The notes beneath the pieces were generated by a model. It ran no database searches. It was not told the origin of the DNA and saw nothing but the letters and a program-made list of their open reading frames with translations. A stretch of DNA of 64,000 bases from Segniliparus rugosus ATCC BAA-974 (lineage in GTDB: Bacteria; Actinomycetota; Actinomycetes; Mycobacteriales; Mycobacteriaceae): the NCBI RefSeq assembly GCF_000185725.2, contig NZ_KI391953.1, positions 1,914,750-1,978,749 on the forward strand, given 5' to 3'. A program made the translations under genes and the position numbers. Positions 19,059 to 27,662 of this stretch are shown here, one piece after another (the first letter of the stretch is position 1; each line of letters opens with the position of its first letter).

Positions 19059-20102
19059 CTAAAGCGTTTTCGTCACTTTGCTGAGCCCGCGCGGGGAGTC
19101 GGGGTTTTCGCCGCGCAGCAGCGCGAGGCGGAGCGCGAGCGCCTGCGCGGGCAGGACTTCGAGCAAGGGGGAAGCCGCTTCTGCGACCGGGCCGGGGAGG
19201 ACGATCCCGGCCCCGGCGGCGCGGACGCTTTCCTCCGATCCGAGGCAAACGACGTCAGCGCCTTGGCGGCGCAGCTCCGGCAGGACGCTCCGCGCGGCCT
19301 CTCCGCCTCTGCCCTCGGCGGCGACGAGCAGGACGGGCGTGAGCGCGTCCAGCGCCGCGAGCGGCCCGTGCAGGAGATCCGCGGCGGAGAAGGGGAGCGC
19401 GAAGAGATAGCTCGTCTCCATCAGCTTGAGCGCCGCTTCTTTGGCCGTGGCGGACGAGTAGCCCCGCCCGACCGCCACCGCGCGGGAGGCGAAGCGGTAG
19501 CGCTCGGCGAGGCGGACGACCGCTTCCTCCTGCCTGTCGAGGAGCTCGCGCGCCAACCCCGGCAGCGTCCGGGCTGTTTCGTCCGTCTCGCCCCGGAGCG
19601 CGCCGACCAGCGAGTGGAGCGCGAGGAGCTGCGCGGTGTAGGACTTGGTCGCCGCCACGGCCCGCTCCGGTCCGGCGAGCACGTCGATATGCTCGTGCGC
19701 GGCTTGCGCCAACGGCGAGCCGGAGGCGTTGGTCACGGCGAGGGTGAGCGCGCCTCCCTCGCGCGCGGCGGCGAGAGAGCGCGCGAGATCGGGGGAGCCG
19801 CCCGACTGGCTGATTCCGATGACGAGCGCCCCGGCGTAGTCCGGCCGGGCTCCGTAGACCGTGAGCGAGGCGGGGGACGCGAAGCCGGCCGGGACGGAGA
19901 GGAGCGTTTCGAACAAGTACTTCGCGTACAAAGCCGCGTGGCCGCTCGTGCCTCGGGCGGCGAAAATCACATGCTTCGGGCCGAATTCGGCGATCCGCCT
20001 CGCGGCCCGGACGACGGATCCCAGCCCGTTGGCGAGAAAACGCGACCAGGCCTCCGGCTGCTCGCGGATCTCGGCTTCCATCAGCGAGCCGGGAGCGCTC
20101 AT
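19059..20102 (-). CDS. SIS-domain sugar isomerase/deaminase (GlmS C-terminal-like)
   Basis: A 347-residue protein of two SIS domains like the isomerase half of GlmS, without the glutaminase domain. Segments FAARGTSGHAALYAKYLFE and GISQSGGSPDLARSL form the first sugar-phosphate site; GRGYSSATAKEAALKLMET and the second SIS domain follow. Such stand-alone proteins often deaminate or isomerise amino-sugar phosphates. The ATG at 20102 overlaps the kinase stop (ATGA). It is the last gene of the operon transporter-kinase-SIS, so a catabolic glucosamine-6-phosphate deaminase role is likely but inferred. Confidence 0.9.
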   Translation of the reverse strand: MSAPGSLMEAEIREQPEAWSRFLANGLGSVVRAARRIAEFGPKHVIFAARGTSGHAALYAKYLFETLLSVPAGFASPASLTVYGARPDYAGALVIGISQSGGSPDLARSLAAAREGGALTLAVTNASGSPLAQAAHEHIDVLAGPERAVAATKSYTAQLLALHSLVGALRGETDETARTLPGLARELLDRQEEAVVRLAERYRFASRAVAVGRGYSSATAKEAALKLMETSYLFALPFSAADLLHGPLAALDALTPVLLVAAEGRGGEAARSVLPELRRQGADVVCLGSEESVRAAGAGIVLPGPVAEAASPLLEVLPAQALALRLALLRGENPDSPRGLSKVTKTL

Positions 20103-21001
20103 CGGTTCCTCTCGGCGAGGATCAACGCCCCGTGCGCTGGCGGTTTGTCGAGCACGGACACCTCTGCGAACCCCGCGTCGAGCAGTTTCGCGCGCACCTC
20201 GTTTTGGAACGAGGAGGTATAGGTGAGCAGTCCGCCGGCCAGCACGACTTCCAATGTACCGGCAATCGGCTCCTGCCCGAGCCGGTTGCGCACGGTCTGG
20301 GCCAGCTCGAGCAGCGCGAGGGCGGCCCGCTCCCGAATACGCGCGGCGGACGGCTCGCCTTGTTCGGCAAGGGCGAGGACGAGCTCGGCGCGCTTGGCCC
20401 ACGCCCGACGCTCCTGCTGGGCGTACGCGTGGTCGAGCAGCTCGATCGCGGAGGCGCAGCCGCAGTGGCGCAGCAATTGGCGGCTCAGCTCGTCGTGGCC
20501 CTCGCCCCGGTCGTCGGCCCGCAGCGTGTGGCGGACCGCCTCGCGGAAGATCCAGAACCCGCTTCCCTCGTCGCCGAGCAAGTACCCCCAGCCGCCCGCT
20601 CGCGCGCTCTGCCCGCCCGGCGCGACGCCGAAAGCGACCGAGCCGGTGCCCGAGAGCAGCGCGATCCCGGTGTCCTTGCCCGCGGCGGGGAGCAGCAGCT
20701 CGGTGTCGTGCGCGGCGGAGACTTTCGCTCCCGGCGCGCGTTCGCGCAGCATCGCTTTGAGCAGGCCGATCTGCCGCTCGCTGTCCGCGCCCGCCGCCCC
20801 GACGCAGATCGAGCGCACCGCGCCCGTGTCGAGGCGGGCGAAGATCTCGTCGAGGCGCTGGCACACCAGCTCCTGGCTGACCGATTGCAGATTGGCGCTG
20901 CCGGTGGTGCAGTCCAAGACGACTTCGCCGTCCCTGGCGGCGATGACGTGGGTCTTCGATCCGCCGATGTCGATGCCGACAGCGATGCCCATGCCGCTCA
21001 T
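20099..21001 (-). CDS. BadF/BadG-type N-acetylglucosamine kinase-like ATPase
   Basis: A 300-residue ASKHA-fold kinase. The phosphate-1 motif GIDIGGSKTHV is near the N-terminus, with a GAAGAD motif, the adenosine-side LLSGTGSVAFG, GGWGYLLGDEGSGFWI, and a late VVLAGGLL loop. This is the pattern of N-acetylglucosamine kinases in the BcrAD/BadFG family. Overlapping start and stop with both neighbours (ATGA) indicates tight coupling in an amino-sugar uptake and catabolism operon. Confidence 0.9.
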   Translation of the reverse strand: MSGMGIAVGIDIGGSKTHVIAARDGEVVLDCTTGSANLQSVSQELVCQRLDEIFARLDTGAVRSICVGAAGADSERQIGLLKAMLRERAPGAKVSAAHDTELLLPAAGKDTGIALLSGTGSVAFGVAPGGQSARAGGWGYLLGDEGSGFWIFREAVRHTLRADDRGEGHDELSRQLLRHCGCASAIELLDHAYAQQERRAWAKRAELVLALAEQGEPSAARIRERAALALLELAQTVRNRLGQEPIAGTLEVVLAGGLLTYTSSFQNEVRAKLLDAGFAEVSVLDKPPAHGALILAERNR

Positions 21002-22362
21002 CGGCGTCCTCGATTCGCGTTCCCCTCGGAATTCTTCTCGTCAGATTGGGGCGAGGGCTCGTCGGGCCACTGCCGTTTGCCGAAAAATTTCGACGGGGCC
21101 CCGTTCGCCCAGAACCGCTCGATCTCCTCCACGTCGCGTCCTTTCGTCTCCGGGGCGAGCCGCCAGACGAAGCCGAAAGCCGCCGCCGCGACGGCGGCGA
21201 GCAGCGCGAACGTCCCGGCTCCGCCGAACGTGTGCAGCACGGTGAGGAACTGCCACGAGACGACGACATTGGCCGCCAAATCGGCGGTGAGCAGGGCGCT
21301 GGACCCGGTCGAGCGCAGCCGGGCGGGAAAACTCTCGCCCGCGTATGCCCAGATCAGCGCCCCGAACCCGAAGGTGAAGCCCATCGTGAACGCCGCCGTC
21401 CCGACGAAGCCGAGCACGCCCTCCCAATGGCTGAACCGGACCTCGGCCTCGGGATGTCCGGCCGCTGTGTTTCCCAAAAACAGGACGGAGAGCAGGACGC
21501 AGGAGGCGGCCATGACGGCGATCCCGGTCAGCAGCACCGGTCTGCGTCCGAGCCGGTCGACGACCGCCATAGCGAGGAGCACCGACGCGAGGCTCGCCGC
21601 CTGCACCCCGGCGGAGACGGTCAGCGCGTCGTTCTCGCCGAAGCCCATCGCCTTGAAGATGGCCGGACCGTAGTAGACCACCGCGTTGACACCAGTGAGC
21701 TGCGCGAACGCCCCGAGTCCGACGACGAAGACGAACCCCCGCGCATACGGGGGGCGCAGGATCTCCCGGATCCTCGTCCACGTCGGCCCCGTTTCTTCCG
21801 GAGCGTTCGCCGGTTCGGGCAGCGACATGAGCAGGACGCACGCCAGCACGGCGGGGATCGCCGCGACGGCGAGCACGGCGCGCCACGCCTCGTGGCCGCT
21901 CGCGACGCGGGCGCAGAGATAGCCGAGAATGATGCCGCAGACGCAGGCGACCTGATACGAGGCCAACAGCGCGCCGCGCCGCCGCGTCGGGGCGGACTCG
22001 GCGACGAAGACCGGCACCGCCACGATGGACACGCCCGTGACCAGGCCGACGAAGAACCGCGCCACGATGAGCGGACCGAGCCCCCAAGCGAGGGCGGAGA
22101 AGAGAGAGAACACCGCGAAGCCCGCAGCGACCAGCAGGGTCGAGCGCCGCCGCCCGGCTCTCTCGATGAAGGGCGAGCCGAGCGCGGCTCCGAGAAGCTG
22201 GCCGACCACGGCGGCGGTGGTGAGGGTTTCTTTGTGCGCGTCGTCCAGCTGGAACTGATGCTCCAACATGAACAGCGTGCCGCCGATGATCGAGCTGTCG
22301 TACCCGTAGACGACTCCGAGGGCGATGGTTGTGGCGGCGAGCGCGCGCACCGAGGCTGGCAT
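20998..22362 (-). CDS. MFS sugar transporter
   Basis: A 454-residue major facilitator of the sugar porter type with about 12 membrane helices. Family marks are RAGRRRS after helix 2, the VDRLGRRPVLL loop between helices 8 and 9, GFGALIWAYAGESFP and PETKGRDVEEIE at the C-terminus. The ATG at 22362 lies six bases downstream of GATAAT (minus strand; plus 22369-22374), so the operon mRNA is probably leaderless. Given the following kinase and SIS genes, the cargo is probably N-acetylglucosamine or a related amino sugar. Confidence 0.92.
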   Translation of the reverse strand: MPASVRALAATTIALGVVYGYDSSIIGGTLFMLEHQFQLDDAHKETLTTAAVVGQLLGAALGSPFIERAGRRRSTLLVAAGFAVFSLFSALAWGLGPLIVARFFVGLVTGVSIVAVPVFVAESAPTRRRGALLASYQVACVCGIILGYLCARVASGHEAWRAVLAVAAIPAVLACVLLMSLPEPANAPEETGPTWTRIREILRPPYARGFVFVVGLGAFAQLTGVNAVVYYGPAIFKAMGFGENDALTVSAGVQAASLASVLLAMAVVDRLGRRPVLLTGIAVMAASCVLLSVLFLGNTAAGHPEAEVRFSHWEGVLGFVGTAAFTMGFTFGFGALIWAYAGESFPARLRSTGSSALLTADLAANVVVSWQFLTVLHTFGGAGTFALLAAVAAAAFGFVWRLAPETKGRDVEEIERFWANGAPSKFFGKRQWPDEPSPQSDEKNSEGNANRGRR

Positions 22363-22405
22363 TTGTCGATTATCCGCTATCGCCCGCCGAGCGGCAGCGG
22401 AGGGA

Positions 22406-22461
22406 GAAACCAGAAGCGCCCGGCCCTCGGAATATTCCGAGGGCCGGGCGCTTCTGGTTTC
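22406..22461. terminator. Perfect 56-bp palindrome terminator
   Basis: Two perfect 28-bp arms with no loop sequence, centred on AATATT, beginning seven bases past the stop of the secreted-protein gene (minus strand). It would end transcription before the MFS promoter. Confidence 0.85.
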
Positions 22462-22468
22462 GCGAGGC

Positions 22469-23104
22469 TTAGTTCTCGCTGTCGTTCTCCGCCGGAGCGG
22501 GGTCGGTCGCGGGAGCGGCCTCCTCGTTCACGTCCGCGGCCGAGGGCTGCTCGTCGTAGTTCGGCATCAAGTCTTCGCCGCAGTGCTTCTGGTAGAGGCC
22601 GTTGAAGCCCTGGAACGCTTGGATCGCGTTCTTCACGGTGTCGAACATCGTGTTCGCCAGCTCGTTCATCGGGGGACGGGGCGCGAGCGGGTTGGAGGCG
22701 TTGTCGAACGAGGTCGCCGTCTCGTCGTTCACCTGGGCGAGGTTGTCGGCGGAGTCCCGCAGGTCTTCCAGCTCGATCCCGGCCTCGGCGGCGCGAAGCT
22801 CGCCGCTGGACTGGCGAAGCGAACGCGAGAGGTCGCGAGCCTTGAAGAACAGGTCGATGATGTTGACCTGGCCGGTCTCAAGCTCCGGGTTGTCCGGGTG
22901 CGGCAGAGCGGGGGAGATGGTCTGCGCGATGCCGTGGATTTTGTCCATGTTGGCCGCAGAGTCGCGCGCGGCGGCGCCGAGAGCGTCGCACGAGGACTGG
23001 GCTTCCGGGGCGGGGTCGGCGTGCGAGAAGGCGGCGACGCCGAACCCGGCCACAGCGATGGAGCTCAACAATGCGGTGGTCGCGCGAAATGCTTTTATGG
23101 ACAA
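22469..23104 (-). CDS. Secreted helical two-Cys protein, paralogue 1
   Basis: The open frame runs to 23230 without a convincing start. TTG at 23104 preceded by GAAAGAG six bases upstream gives 211 residues with a proper signal peptide (core about 8-25, SHADP cleavage region). The mature protein is predicted helical with one Cys near its N-terminus (Cys39) and one near the C-terminus (KHCGED), then an acidic tail. It shares ALPHPDNPELETGQVN and the RPPMNE segment with the next gene. The layout recalls mycobacterial exported hemophore-like proteins, but heme binding is not shown. Probable partners are its two paralogues nearby. Confidence 0.75.
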   Translation of the reverse strand: MSIKAFRATTALLSSIAVAGFGVAAFSHADPAPEAQSSCDALGAAARDSAANMDKIHGIAQTISPALPHPDNPELETGQVNIIDLFFKARDLSRSLRQSSGELRAAEAGIELEDLRDSADNLAQVNDETATSFDNASNPLAPRPPMNELANTMFDTVKNAIQAFQGFNGLYQKHCGEDLMPNYDEQPSAADVNEEAAPATDPAPAENDSEN

Positions 23105-23420
23105 CTTCGACTCTTTCAGGTATCTCGGCTCGTTCAGCCGTCGGTATCGACTTGGCTGGACGCGCAGCGGTTCGTTGCAGGGCCAGCTTTGGCACTGGTG
23201 AACTAGGCACGTCCAGCCAAGATCAGACAACTTGATGTCATCGCCGTCTCCTCGTCTGCGCGTCGCTCCGGCATTCGGCGAAAAACCCGTGCCGGAACGG
23301 TAGCTCTCCTGTGCGCCAGTTCCTTCCGGACACTACCATAAACGAACTGGGGTTTTTATAAAATCCCAGTTCAGCAGCCTTACGTTCACAGGAAACTCCC
23401 ATGAAAGGGCTGGAATCGGA
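23105..23420. other. Intergenic region between the two secreted-protein genes
   Basis: About 316 bases without a convincing gene. It holds the promoter region of the downstream minus-strand gene and a hairpin after the upstream one (23345-23371). The in-frame extension 23105-23230 lacks a good start site. Confidence 0.6.
23345..23371 (-). terminator. Hairpin downstream of second secreted-protein gene
   Basis: Inverted repeat with 7-bp arms (AACTGGG/CCCAGTT) around an AT-rich loop, 50 bases past the stop of the minus-strand gene at 23421. It lies in unusually AT-rich sequence. Confidence 0.5.
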
Positions 23421-24191
23421 CTACTGTCCGCCGTCGTCCTCGGGAGCGGGAGCCGCATCGTCGGCAGGGGCCGGAGCCTGGTCGTCCTCAGGCGCGGCGG
23501 CCTGGTCGTCGGCAGGGGCCGGAGCCTGGTCGTCCTCGGGAGCGGGAGCCTGGTCGTCCTCGGGAGCGGGAGCCTGGTCGTCCTCAGGCGCGGCGGCCTG
23601 GTCGACCTCTGCCGCGGCGGCGGACGGGTTGTCCCAGTCCGGGCGCAAGTCCACCCCGCAGCGAGCGGAATAGAGGTCGTTGAAGTGGTGGAACGCGTTC
23701 ATGGCGTCGCCGAGGTGCTGCATGATCTGCTGCGCGGCCTCGTCCATGGGCGGGCGCGGGCCAAGGATGTTGGAGGCGGAGTCGAAGGCCGCCGCCGTGT
23801 CGTCGTCCGCTTGCGCGAGGTCGTCGGCGGCGGAGCGCAGGTCGTCGGCTTCCACGCCGCCCTCGGCGGCGCGCAGTCCGCCGCTGGCGTGGCGCAGCGA
23901 TCCGGAGATGTCGCGCGACTGGAGGAAGAGCTGGATCATGTTGACCTGGCCGGTCTCAAGCTCCGGGTTGTCCGGGTGCGGCAGCGCGGGAGCGATCGTC
24001 GGGCCGATGTCGTGGATCTTGCTGACGGCGATGGCGGCGTCGTTGGCAGGGCCTGCCAACGAGTCGCAGGCCGACTGGACGTCTTGGGCTCCTTCGGGAA
24101 CAGGCGCGGCCGCCGAGAAGGCGGCGACGCCGAGCCCGGCCGTGGCGAGGGAGCCCACAATGGCCGCTGCCATGCGAGATGTGTTCTTCAT
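23421..24191 (-). CDS. Secreted helical two-Cys protein with acidic octapeptide repeats, paralogue 2
   Basis: ATG 24191 with GAAAGAG upstream gives 256 residues; an ATG at 24221 would add ten. Signal peptide (core about 7-25), then a helical domain with one Cys near the start (SACDSLAG) and one near the end (SARCGVDL), about half identical to paralogue 1 and sharing ALPHPDNPELETGQVN and PRPPMDE. The C-terminal 60 residues are about seven copies of an acidic, Pro/Ala-rich octapeptide (DDQAPAPE variants), probably an extended spacer or cation-binding tail. Function unknown. Confidence 0.8.
   Translation of the reverse strand: MKNTSRMAAAIVGSLATAGLGVAAFSAAAPVPEGAQDVQSACDSLAGPANDAAIAVSKIHDIGPTIAPALPHPDNPELETGQVNMIQLFLQSRDISGSLRHASGGLRAAEGGVEADDLRSAADDLAQADDDTAAAFDSASNILGPRPPMDEAAQQIMQHLGDAMNAFHHFNDLYSARCGVDLRPDWDNPSAAAAEVDQAAAPEDDQAPAPEDDQAPAPEDDQAPAPADDQAAAPEDDQAPAPADDAAPAPEDDGGQ
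23430..23612 (-). repeat. 24-bp tandem coding repeats
   Basis: About seven direct copies of a 24-bp unit (eight codons, DDQAPAPE-type) inside the 3' end of the secreted-protein gene. Copies are nearly identical, so the number is likely to vary between strains. Confidence 0.85.
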
Positions 24192-24448
24192 AGAGATGTT
24201 GGCTCTTTCCGTGTTCTGCACGCGTCGGTGTACTTCGGGAAAAGCCTGGCATGAGGGCGCGGAACACGTCTAGCTGTGTGTGAAGTCTTGACGCTATCGT
24301 TGTTTTTCGCGCATTGATCGTCACCGGATCGTCATCATTCGCGAGTGTCCGCGCGGTGTCCGGACCAGCACGCTTGCAGAGCTTCCCCGGTCAGAGGGCG
24401 GGGAAAATGGTTCTTCCCATTGGCGGCGCTCCGGTAGAATGAGCGCCC

Positions 24449-26077
24449 GTGATTGTGGCGAACGACCTGGAAGTGCGAGCTGGGAGCAGAACGCTGCTCT
24501 CGGCGGCGGGGGCGGCGCTTCGCATCCAGCAGGGCGACCGGATCGGCCTGGTGGGCCGGAACGGCGCGGGCAAGACCACGACGATGCGCATTCTCGCGGG
24601 CGAGACCAAGCCGTACGGCGGGACCATATCCCGCACCGGAGAACTCGGCTATCTGCCGCAGGATCCGAAAGAGGGCGATCTGTCCGTCCTCGCGAAAGAC
24701 CGGGTGTTCTCCGCGCGAGGCCTGGACACGATCCTCCGCGAGATGGACAAGCAGCAGGTCAAGATGGCCGAGGTGGTCGACGAGCGCGAGCGGGACCGCG
24801 CCATTCGCGCGTACGGCGAGCTGCAGGAGCGGTTCGAGGCGCGGGGCGGCTATCTCGCCGAGAGCGAGGCGACGCAGATCTGCGTCCGCCTCGGCCTGCC
24901 CGAACGCGTGATGCAGCAGGCCATCGGCACGCTCTCCGGCGGGCAGCGCCGCCGTGTGGAGCTCGCGAGGATCCTCTTCGCGGCGACCGAGGGCGGCGAC
25001 GGGTCCGGCACCACGCTCCTGTTGGACGAGCCGACGAACCACCTCGATGCCGACTCGATCACCTGGCTCCAGTCGTTTCTCCAACGCCACGAGGGCGGCC
25101 TCTTGCTCATCACGCACAGCGTGGAGCTGCTAGACGCGGTGGTGAACCGGGTCTGGTACCTCGACGCGATGCGCGGCGAGGCGGACGTCTACAACACGAA
25201 CTGGAAGACGTACCTGAAGACCCGGGCGCTGGACGAGGAGCGCAGGCGGCGCGAGCGGGCCAACGCGGAGAAGAAAGCGAGCGCGCTGCAGAGCCAGGCG
25301 GCGAAGTTGGGCGCGAAGGCCACCAAGGCGGTCGCGGCGAAGAACATGGCGAGGCGCGCGGAGCAGATGCTCGCGGCGTTGGAGCCGGACCGGATCGCCG
25401 ACAAGGTCGCGGACATCCGCTTCCCCGACCCGGCCCCGTGCGGCAAGACCCCGCTCATGGCCGAAGGGCTTTCGAAGAGCTACGGCTCCTTGGAGATCTT
25501 CGCCGGGGTGGACCTCGCCATCGACCGAGGCTCGCGCGTGGTGATCCTCGGGTTCAACGGCGCGGGGAAGACGACGCTCCTGCGGCTGCTCGCCGGGGCG
25601 GAGACCCCGGACACCGGCGCGGTGATCCCCGGCCACGGCCTCAAGATCGGGTACTTCGCCCAGGAGCACGACACCATCGACCCGGACGACTCGGTCTGGG
25701 ACAACATCCGCCACGCCGCCCCCGACGCCCCCGAGCAGCGCTTGCGCGACCTTTTGGGCCAGTTCATGCTCACCGGCGACCAGCTCTCCCAGCCCGCCGG
25801 GACGCTCTCGGGCGGCGAGAAGACCCGGCTCGCGCTCGCGGGCCTGGTCTCCTCAGGCGCGAACGTGCTGTTGCTGGACGAGCCGACGAACAACCTCGAC
25901 CCGGCTTCCCGCGAGCGCATCCTCGGCGGTCTGCGCAAGTTCACCGGGGCGATCATCCTCGTGACCCACGACCCCGGCGCGGTGGAGGCGCTCGCCCCGG
26001 AGCGGGTCATCGTCCTGCCGGACGGCACCGAGGACCACTGGTCGGCGGATTACCTGGAGCTGGTCGAACTCGCCTGA
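24449..26077 (+). CDS. ABC-F family ATPase (Rv1473-like)
   Basis: A 542-residue tandem ATPase without membrane segments. ABC-F proteins act on ribosomes, some giving resistance to ribosome-targeting drugs. Site 1: GRNGAGKTT, LSGGQRRR, LLLDEPTNHLD. Linker about 255-310, Lys/Arg-rich. Site 2: GFNGAGKTT, LSGGEKTR, LLLDEPTNNLD. It has the same length as Rv1473 and the same downstream HTH gene. GTG 24449 lies eight bases after TAGAAT (24435-24440), so the transcript is probably leaderless. Confidence 0.95.
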   Translation: MIVANDLEVRAGSRTLLSAAGAALRIQQGDRIGLVGRNGAGKTTTMRILAGETKPYGGTISRTGELGYLPQDPKEGDLSVLAKDRVFSARGLDTILREMDKQQVKMAEVVDERERDRAIRAYGELQERFEARGGYLAESEATQICVRLGLPERVMQQAIGTLSGGQRRRVELARILFAATEGGDGSGTTLLLDEPTNHLDADSITWLQSFLQRHEGGLLLITHSVELLDAVVNRVWYLDAMRGEADVYNTNWKTYLKTRALDEERRRRERANAEKKASALQSQAAKLGAKATKAVAAKNMARRAEQMLAALEPDRIADKVADIRFPDPAPCGKTPLMAEGLSKSYGSLEIFAGVDLAIDRGSRVVILGFNGAGKTTLLRLLAGAETPDTGAVIPGHGLKIGYFAQEHDTIDPDDSVWDNIRHAAPDAPEQRLRDLLGQFMLTGDQLSQPAGTLSGGEKTRLALAGLVSSGANVLLLDEPTNNLDPASRERILGGLRKFTGAIILVTHDPGAVEALAPERVIVLPDGTEDHWSADYLELVELA

Positions 26078-26343
26078 TCTTTCCTGGGGTCCGTGCGGCG
26101 TTCTCGGCTCCTCGCGCACCCGCTCGTTCCTCGCTGCTCTGAACGATCAGACTGCCGCAGACGAGCCCGCCGCGCCGTTCGTGTCGGGAGCGCGGATCCC
26201 CGCGCAGCTGGTGGGCGAGGGCGTGCGGTTCACCCGTCCGCTCACGTTTTTGGCCGGAGGGAACGCGCCGGAGCAGTCCGTGCGGCGTTGTCGGAGCCGA
26301 GAGAGAGCCGTGGGCAGCCGGAAGATTGTTAGCATCGATAGCT
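26078..26343 (+). other. Intergenic region, possible coding remnant
   Basis: From about 26103 to 26290 one plus-strand frame reads protein-like (for example GARIPAQLVGEGVRFTRPLT) but has no good start and is cut short. No family recognised. A -10-like TAGCAT at 26330-26335 serves the next gene. Confidence 0.25.
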
Positions 26344-26862
26344 ATGAGATTGTCGCCTATGAGAAAAGCCAGAAGATGGGCCCGTCCGGCGTTGCTCGCC
26401 GCCGCGTTGTCGGTCGCTCCCGCTCCTGTGGCCGCCGCCGCGCCCGATCAGCACGCCTGCCAGGCGCTGCAGGCGGCGGGGCCGACGTTCCGTGATCTCG
26501 ACCAGAAGCGCGCCGCGTTGCAGAACCAGTTGAAAGCGTTGCACGGCTCGCGCCCGCAGCAGGGCGATATCGACAAGTGGCGCGACCTGCAGCGCCAGCT
26601 CGGCGGGTTGTTCCGCGACAGCCAGCAGCTTTTGGAGCGGACCGCCGACGGCGTCGGCAACGACGACGCGGAGCAGGCGCTGCGCGACCAGGCTTCGGCC
26701 TACCAGGATCTCGCGGACGTCCAAGACGAGATCGTCTCCTCCGACGACACGGACGGCGTGCCGGAGGACATCACGGACAAGTTCAACGCCGCCGCCGCTC
26801 GGATCGCCCCGGCCGCGGACCGGCTCAACACCGTCGAGCGGGACGTCTGCGCGAGCAGCTGA
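26344..26862 (+). CDS. Secreted helical two-Cys protein, third member
   Basis: ATG 26344 gives 172 residues with a signal peptide (core about 14-30, AAAAP region). ATG 26359 is an alternative. The mature chain is predicted helical and charged, with one Cys near its N-terminus (HACQAL) and one at the C-terminus (RDVCASS), and LxDVQDEIVSSDD-type segments comparable to the paired genes at 22.5-24.2 kb. Sequence identity to those is low, so membership of the same family is inferred from layout and location. A leaderless start is possible (TAGCAT eight bases upstream). Confidence 0.7.
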   Translation: MRLSPMRKARRWARPALLAAALSVAPAPVAAAAPDQHACQALQAAGPTFRDLDQKRAALQNQLKALHGSRPQQGDIDKWRDLQRQLGGLFRDSQQLLERTADGVGNDDAEQALRDQASAYQDLADVQDEIVSSDDTDGVPEDITDKFNAAAARIAPAADRLNTVERDVCASS

Positions 26863-26863
26863 G

Positions 26864-27061
26864 TTATTTCGGGAGCGGCGCGCGCAGATCCCGCTGCGCC
26901 GCGCCTGCCTGCGGCGAGGCCGATGGCCGAGGCTCCGGCAAGGCCGCCGGTGGCTTCGGCTTCGAGGATCAGCCCGGTCCGGTTCCCGTCGCGCGCCGCG
27001 CCCAGGATCTCCCGCTCCTCGCCGCGGACGAGGAGCGTCATGTTCTCGGTGAAGGACTCGG
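26864..27061 (-). pseudogene. Possible decayed small gene
   Basis: On the minus strand the frame containing TAPESFTENMTLLVRGEERE and LILEAEATGGLAGAS looks coding, but it has no start in frame. A GAGGA-ATG lies four bases off frame at its head, and its natural-looking end (QRDLRAPLPK, stop at 26864) lies in another frame. Two indels would give one protein of about 65 residues exactly filling the gap convergent with the preceding gene. Not recognised. Confidence 0.3.
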
Positions 27062-27154
27062 GCGCCGTGATCGGTCCTCATTCCTCGATGGTGTTTTCTT
27101 GTGGGTTCGGCTCTCTGGCTTCAAGTCGGCTTGAGGCCAACTTTTTCGGGCCTC

Positions 27155-27192
27155 GCGGAGCCGGGAAAGCGGGCCGCGCGGAGCCGGGAAAG
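27155..27192 (+). repeat. 15-bp direct repeat
   Basis: GCGGAGCCGGGAAAG occurs at 27155-27169 and 27178-27192, 23 bases apart, just upstream of the HTH gene promoter. A two-site operator is possible. Confidence 0.5.
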
Positions 27193-27216
27193 GGTGAGTT
27201 CTCGATCACTTGGTTA

Positions 27217-27246
27217 TTGACCCTCCTCCCAACATCGCGCTACTGT
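27217..27246 (+). promoter_or_regulatory. Sigma-A-type promoter of the Rv1473A-like gene
   Basis: TTGACC (27217-27222) and TACTGT (27241-27246) with an 18-base spacer; start of transcription expected near 27253. An AGGAGG ribosome site follows at 27281. Confidence 0.6.
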
Positions 27247-27290
27247 AGAGAGGGTCTTGATGCCGTACGTCGAGCCCCAGGAGGTGCGCA

Positions 27291-27629
27291 ATGGCGCCAG
27301 CCCAATCAAAATCTCCCATCGCGAAAGACTCGGCGCGCGCCGTGAAGGGCGCGTCGGCGAAAGCGCCTGCGGGCAAAGCGAAGACCGCCGCCGCGCTGCG
27401 GCGCAAGGGAGTGCGCGTGCTCGGCTCCGACCGGGCCGAGCTCCAGGCGGACCTGAAGGCGAAGTACGAGGCGGGAGCCAGTATCCGCAGCCTCGCCCAA
27501 GAGACGGGCCGTTCCTACGGCTTCGTCCACAAGGTGCTGGTCGAGTCGAAGACGGCGCTGCGCGCCCGAGGCGGCGCGCACAATGTGGAGCCCGAGCCCG
27601 CGAAAAAGGCGAATAGCAAGAAGAAGTAG
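27291..27629 (+). CDS. Small HTH protein (Rv1473A-like)
   Basis: A 112-residue basic protein. The first 40 residues are Lys/Ala/Ser-rich and likely disordered. They are followed by a helix-turn-helix, YEAGASIRSLAQETGRSYGFV, then LVESKTALRARGG and a Lys-rich tail. It matches Rv1473A in sequence pattern and in lying downstream of the ABC-F gene. Start supported by AGGAGG five bases upstream. Likely DNA-binding; targets unknown. Confidence 0.85.
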   Translation: MAPAQSKSPIAKDSARAVKGASAKAPAGKAKTAAALRRKGVRVLGSDRAELQADLKAKYEAGASIRSLAQETGRSYGFVHKVLVESKTALRARGGAHNVEPEPAKKANSKKK

Positions 27630-27662
27630 CTGCGCGCGCCTCGTCCGTGCTATATCTAACGG

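Noticed and set aside
23105-23230. N-terminal extension of the first secreted-protein gene
   Set aside because: No ribosome site or acceptable start, and it would bury the signal peptide; a TTG at 23104 fits better.
23430-23612. Short tandem repeats that might be a CRISPR array
   Set aside because: The 24-bp units abut without spacers and encode an in-frame octapeptide.
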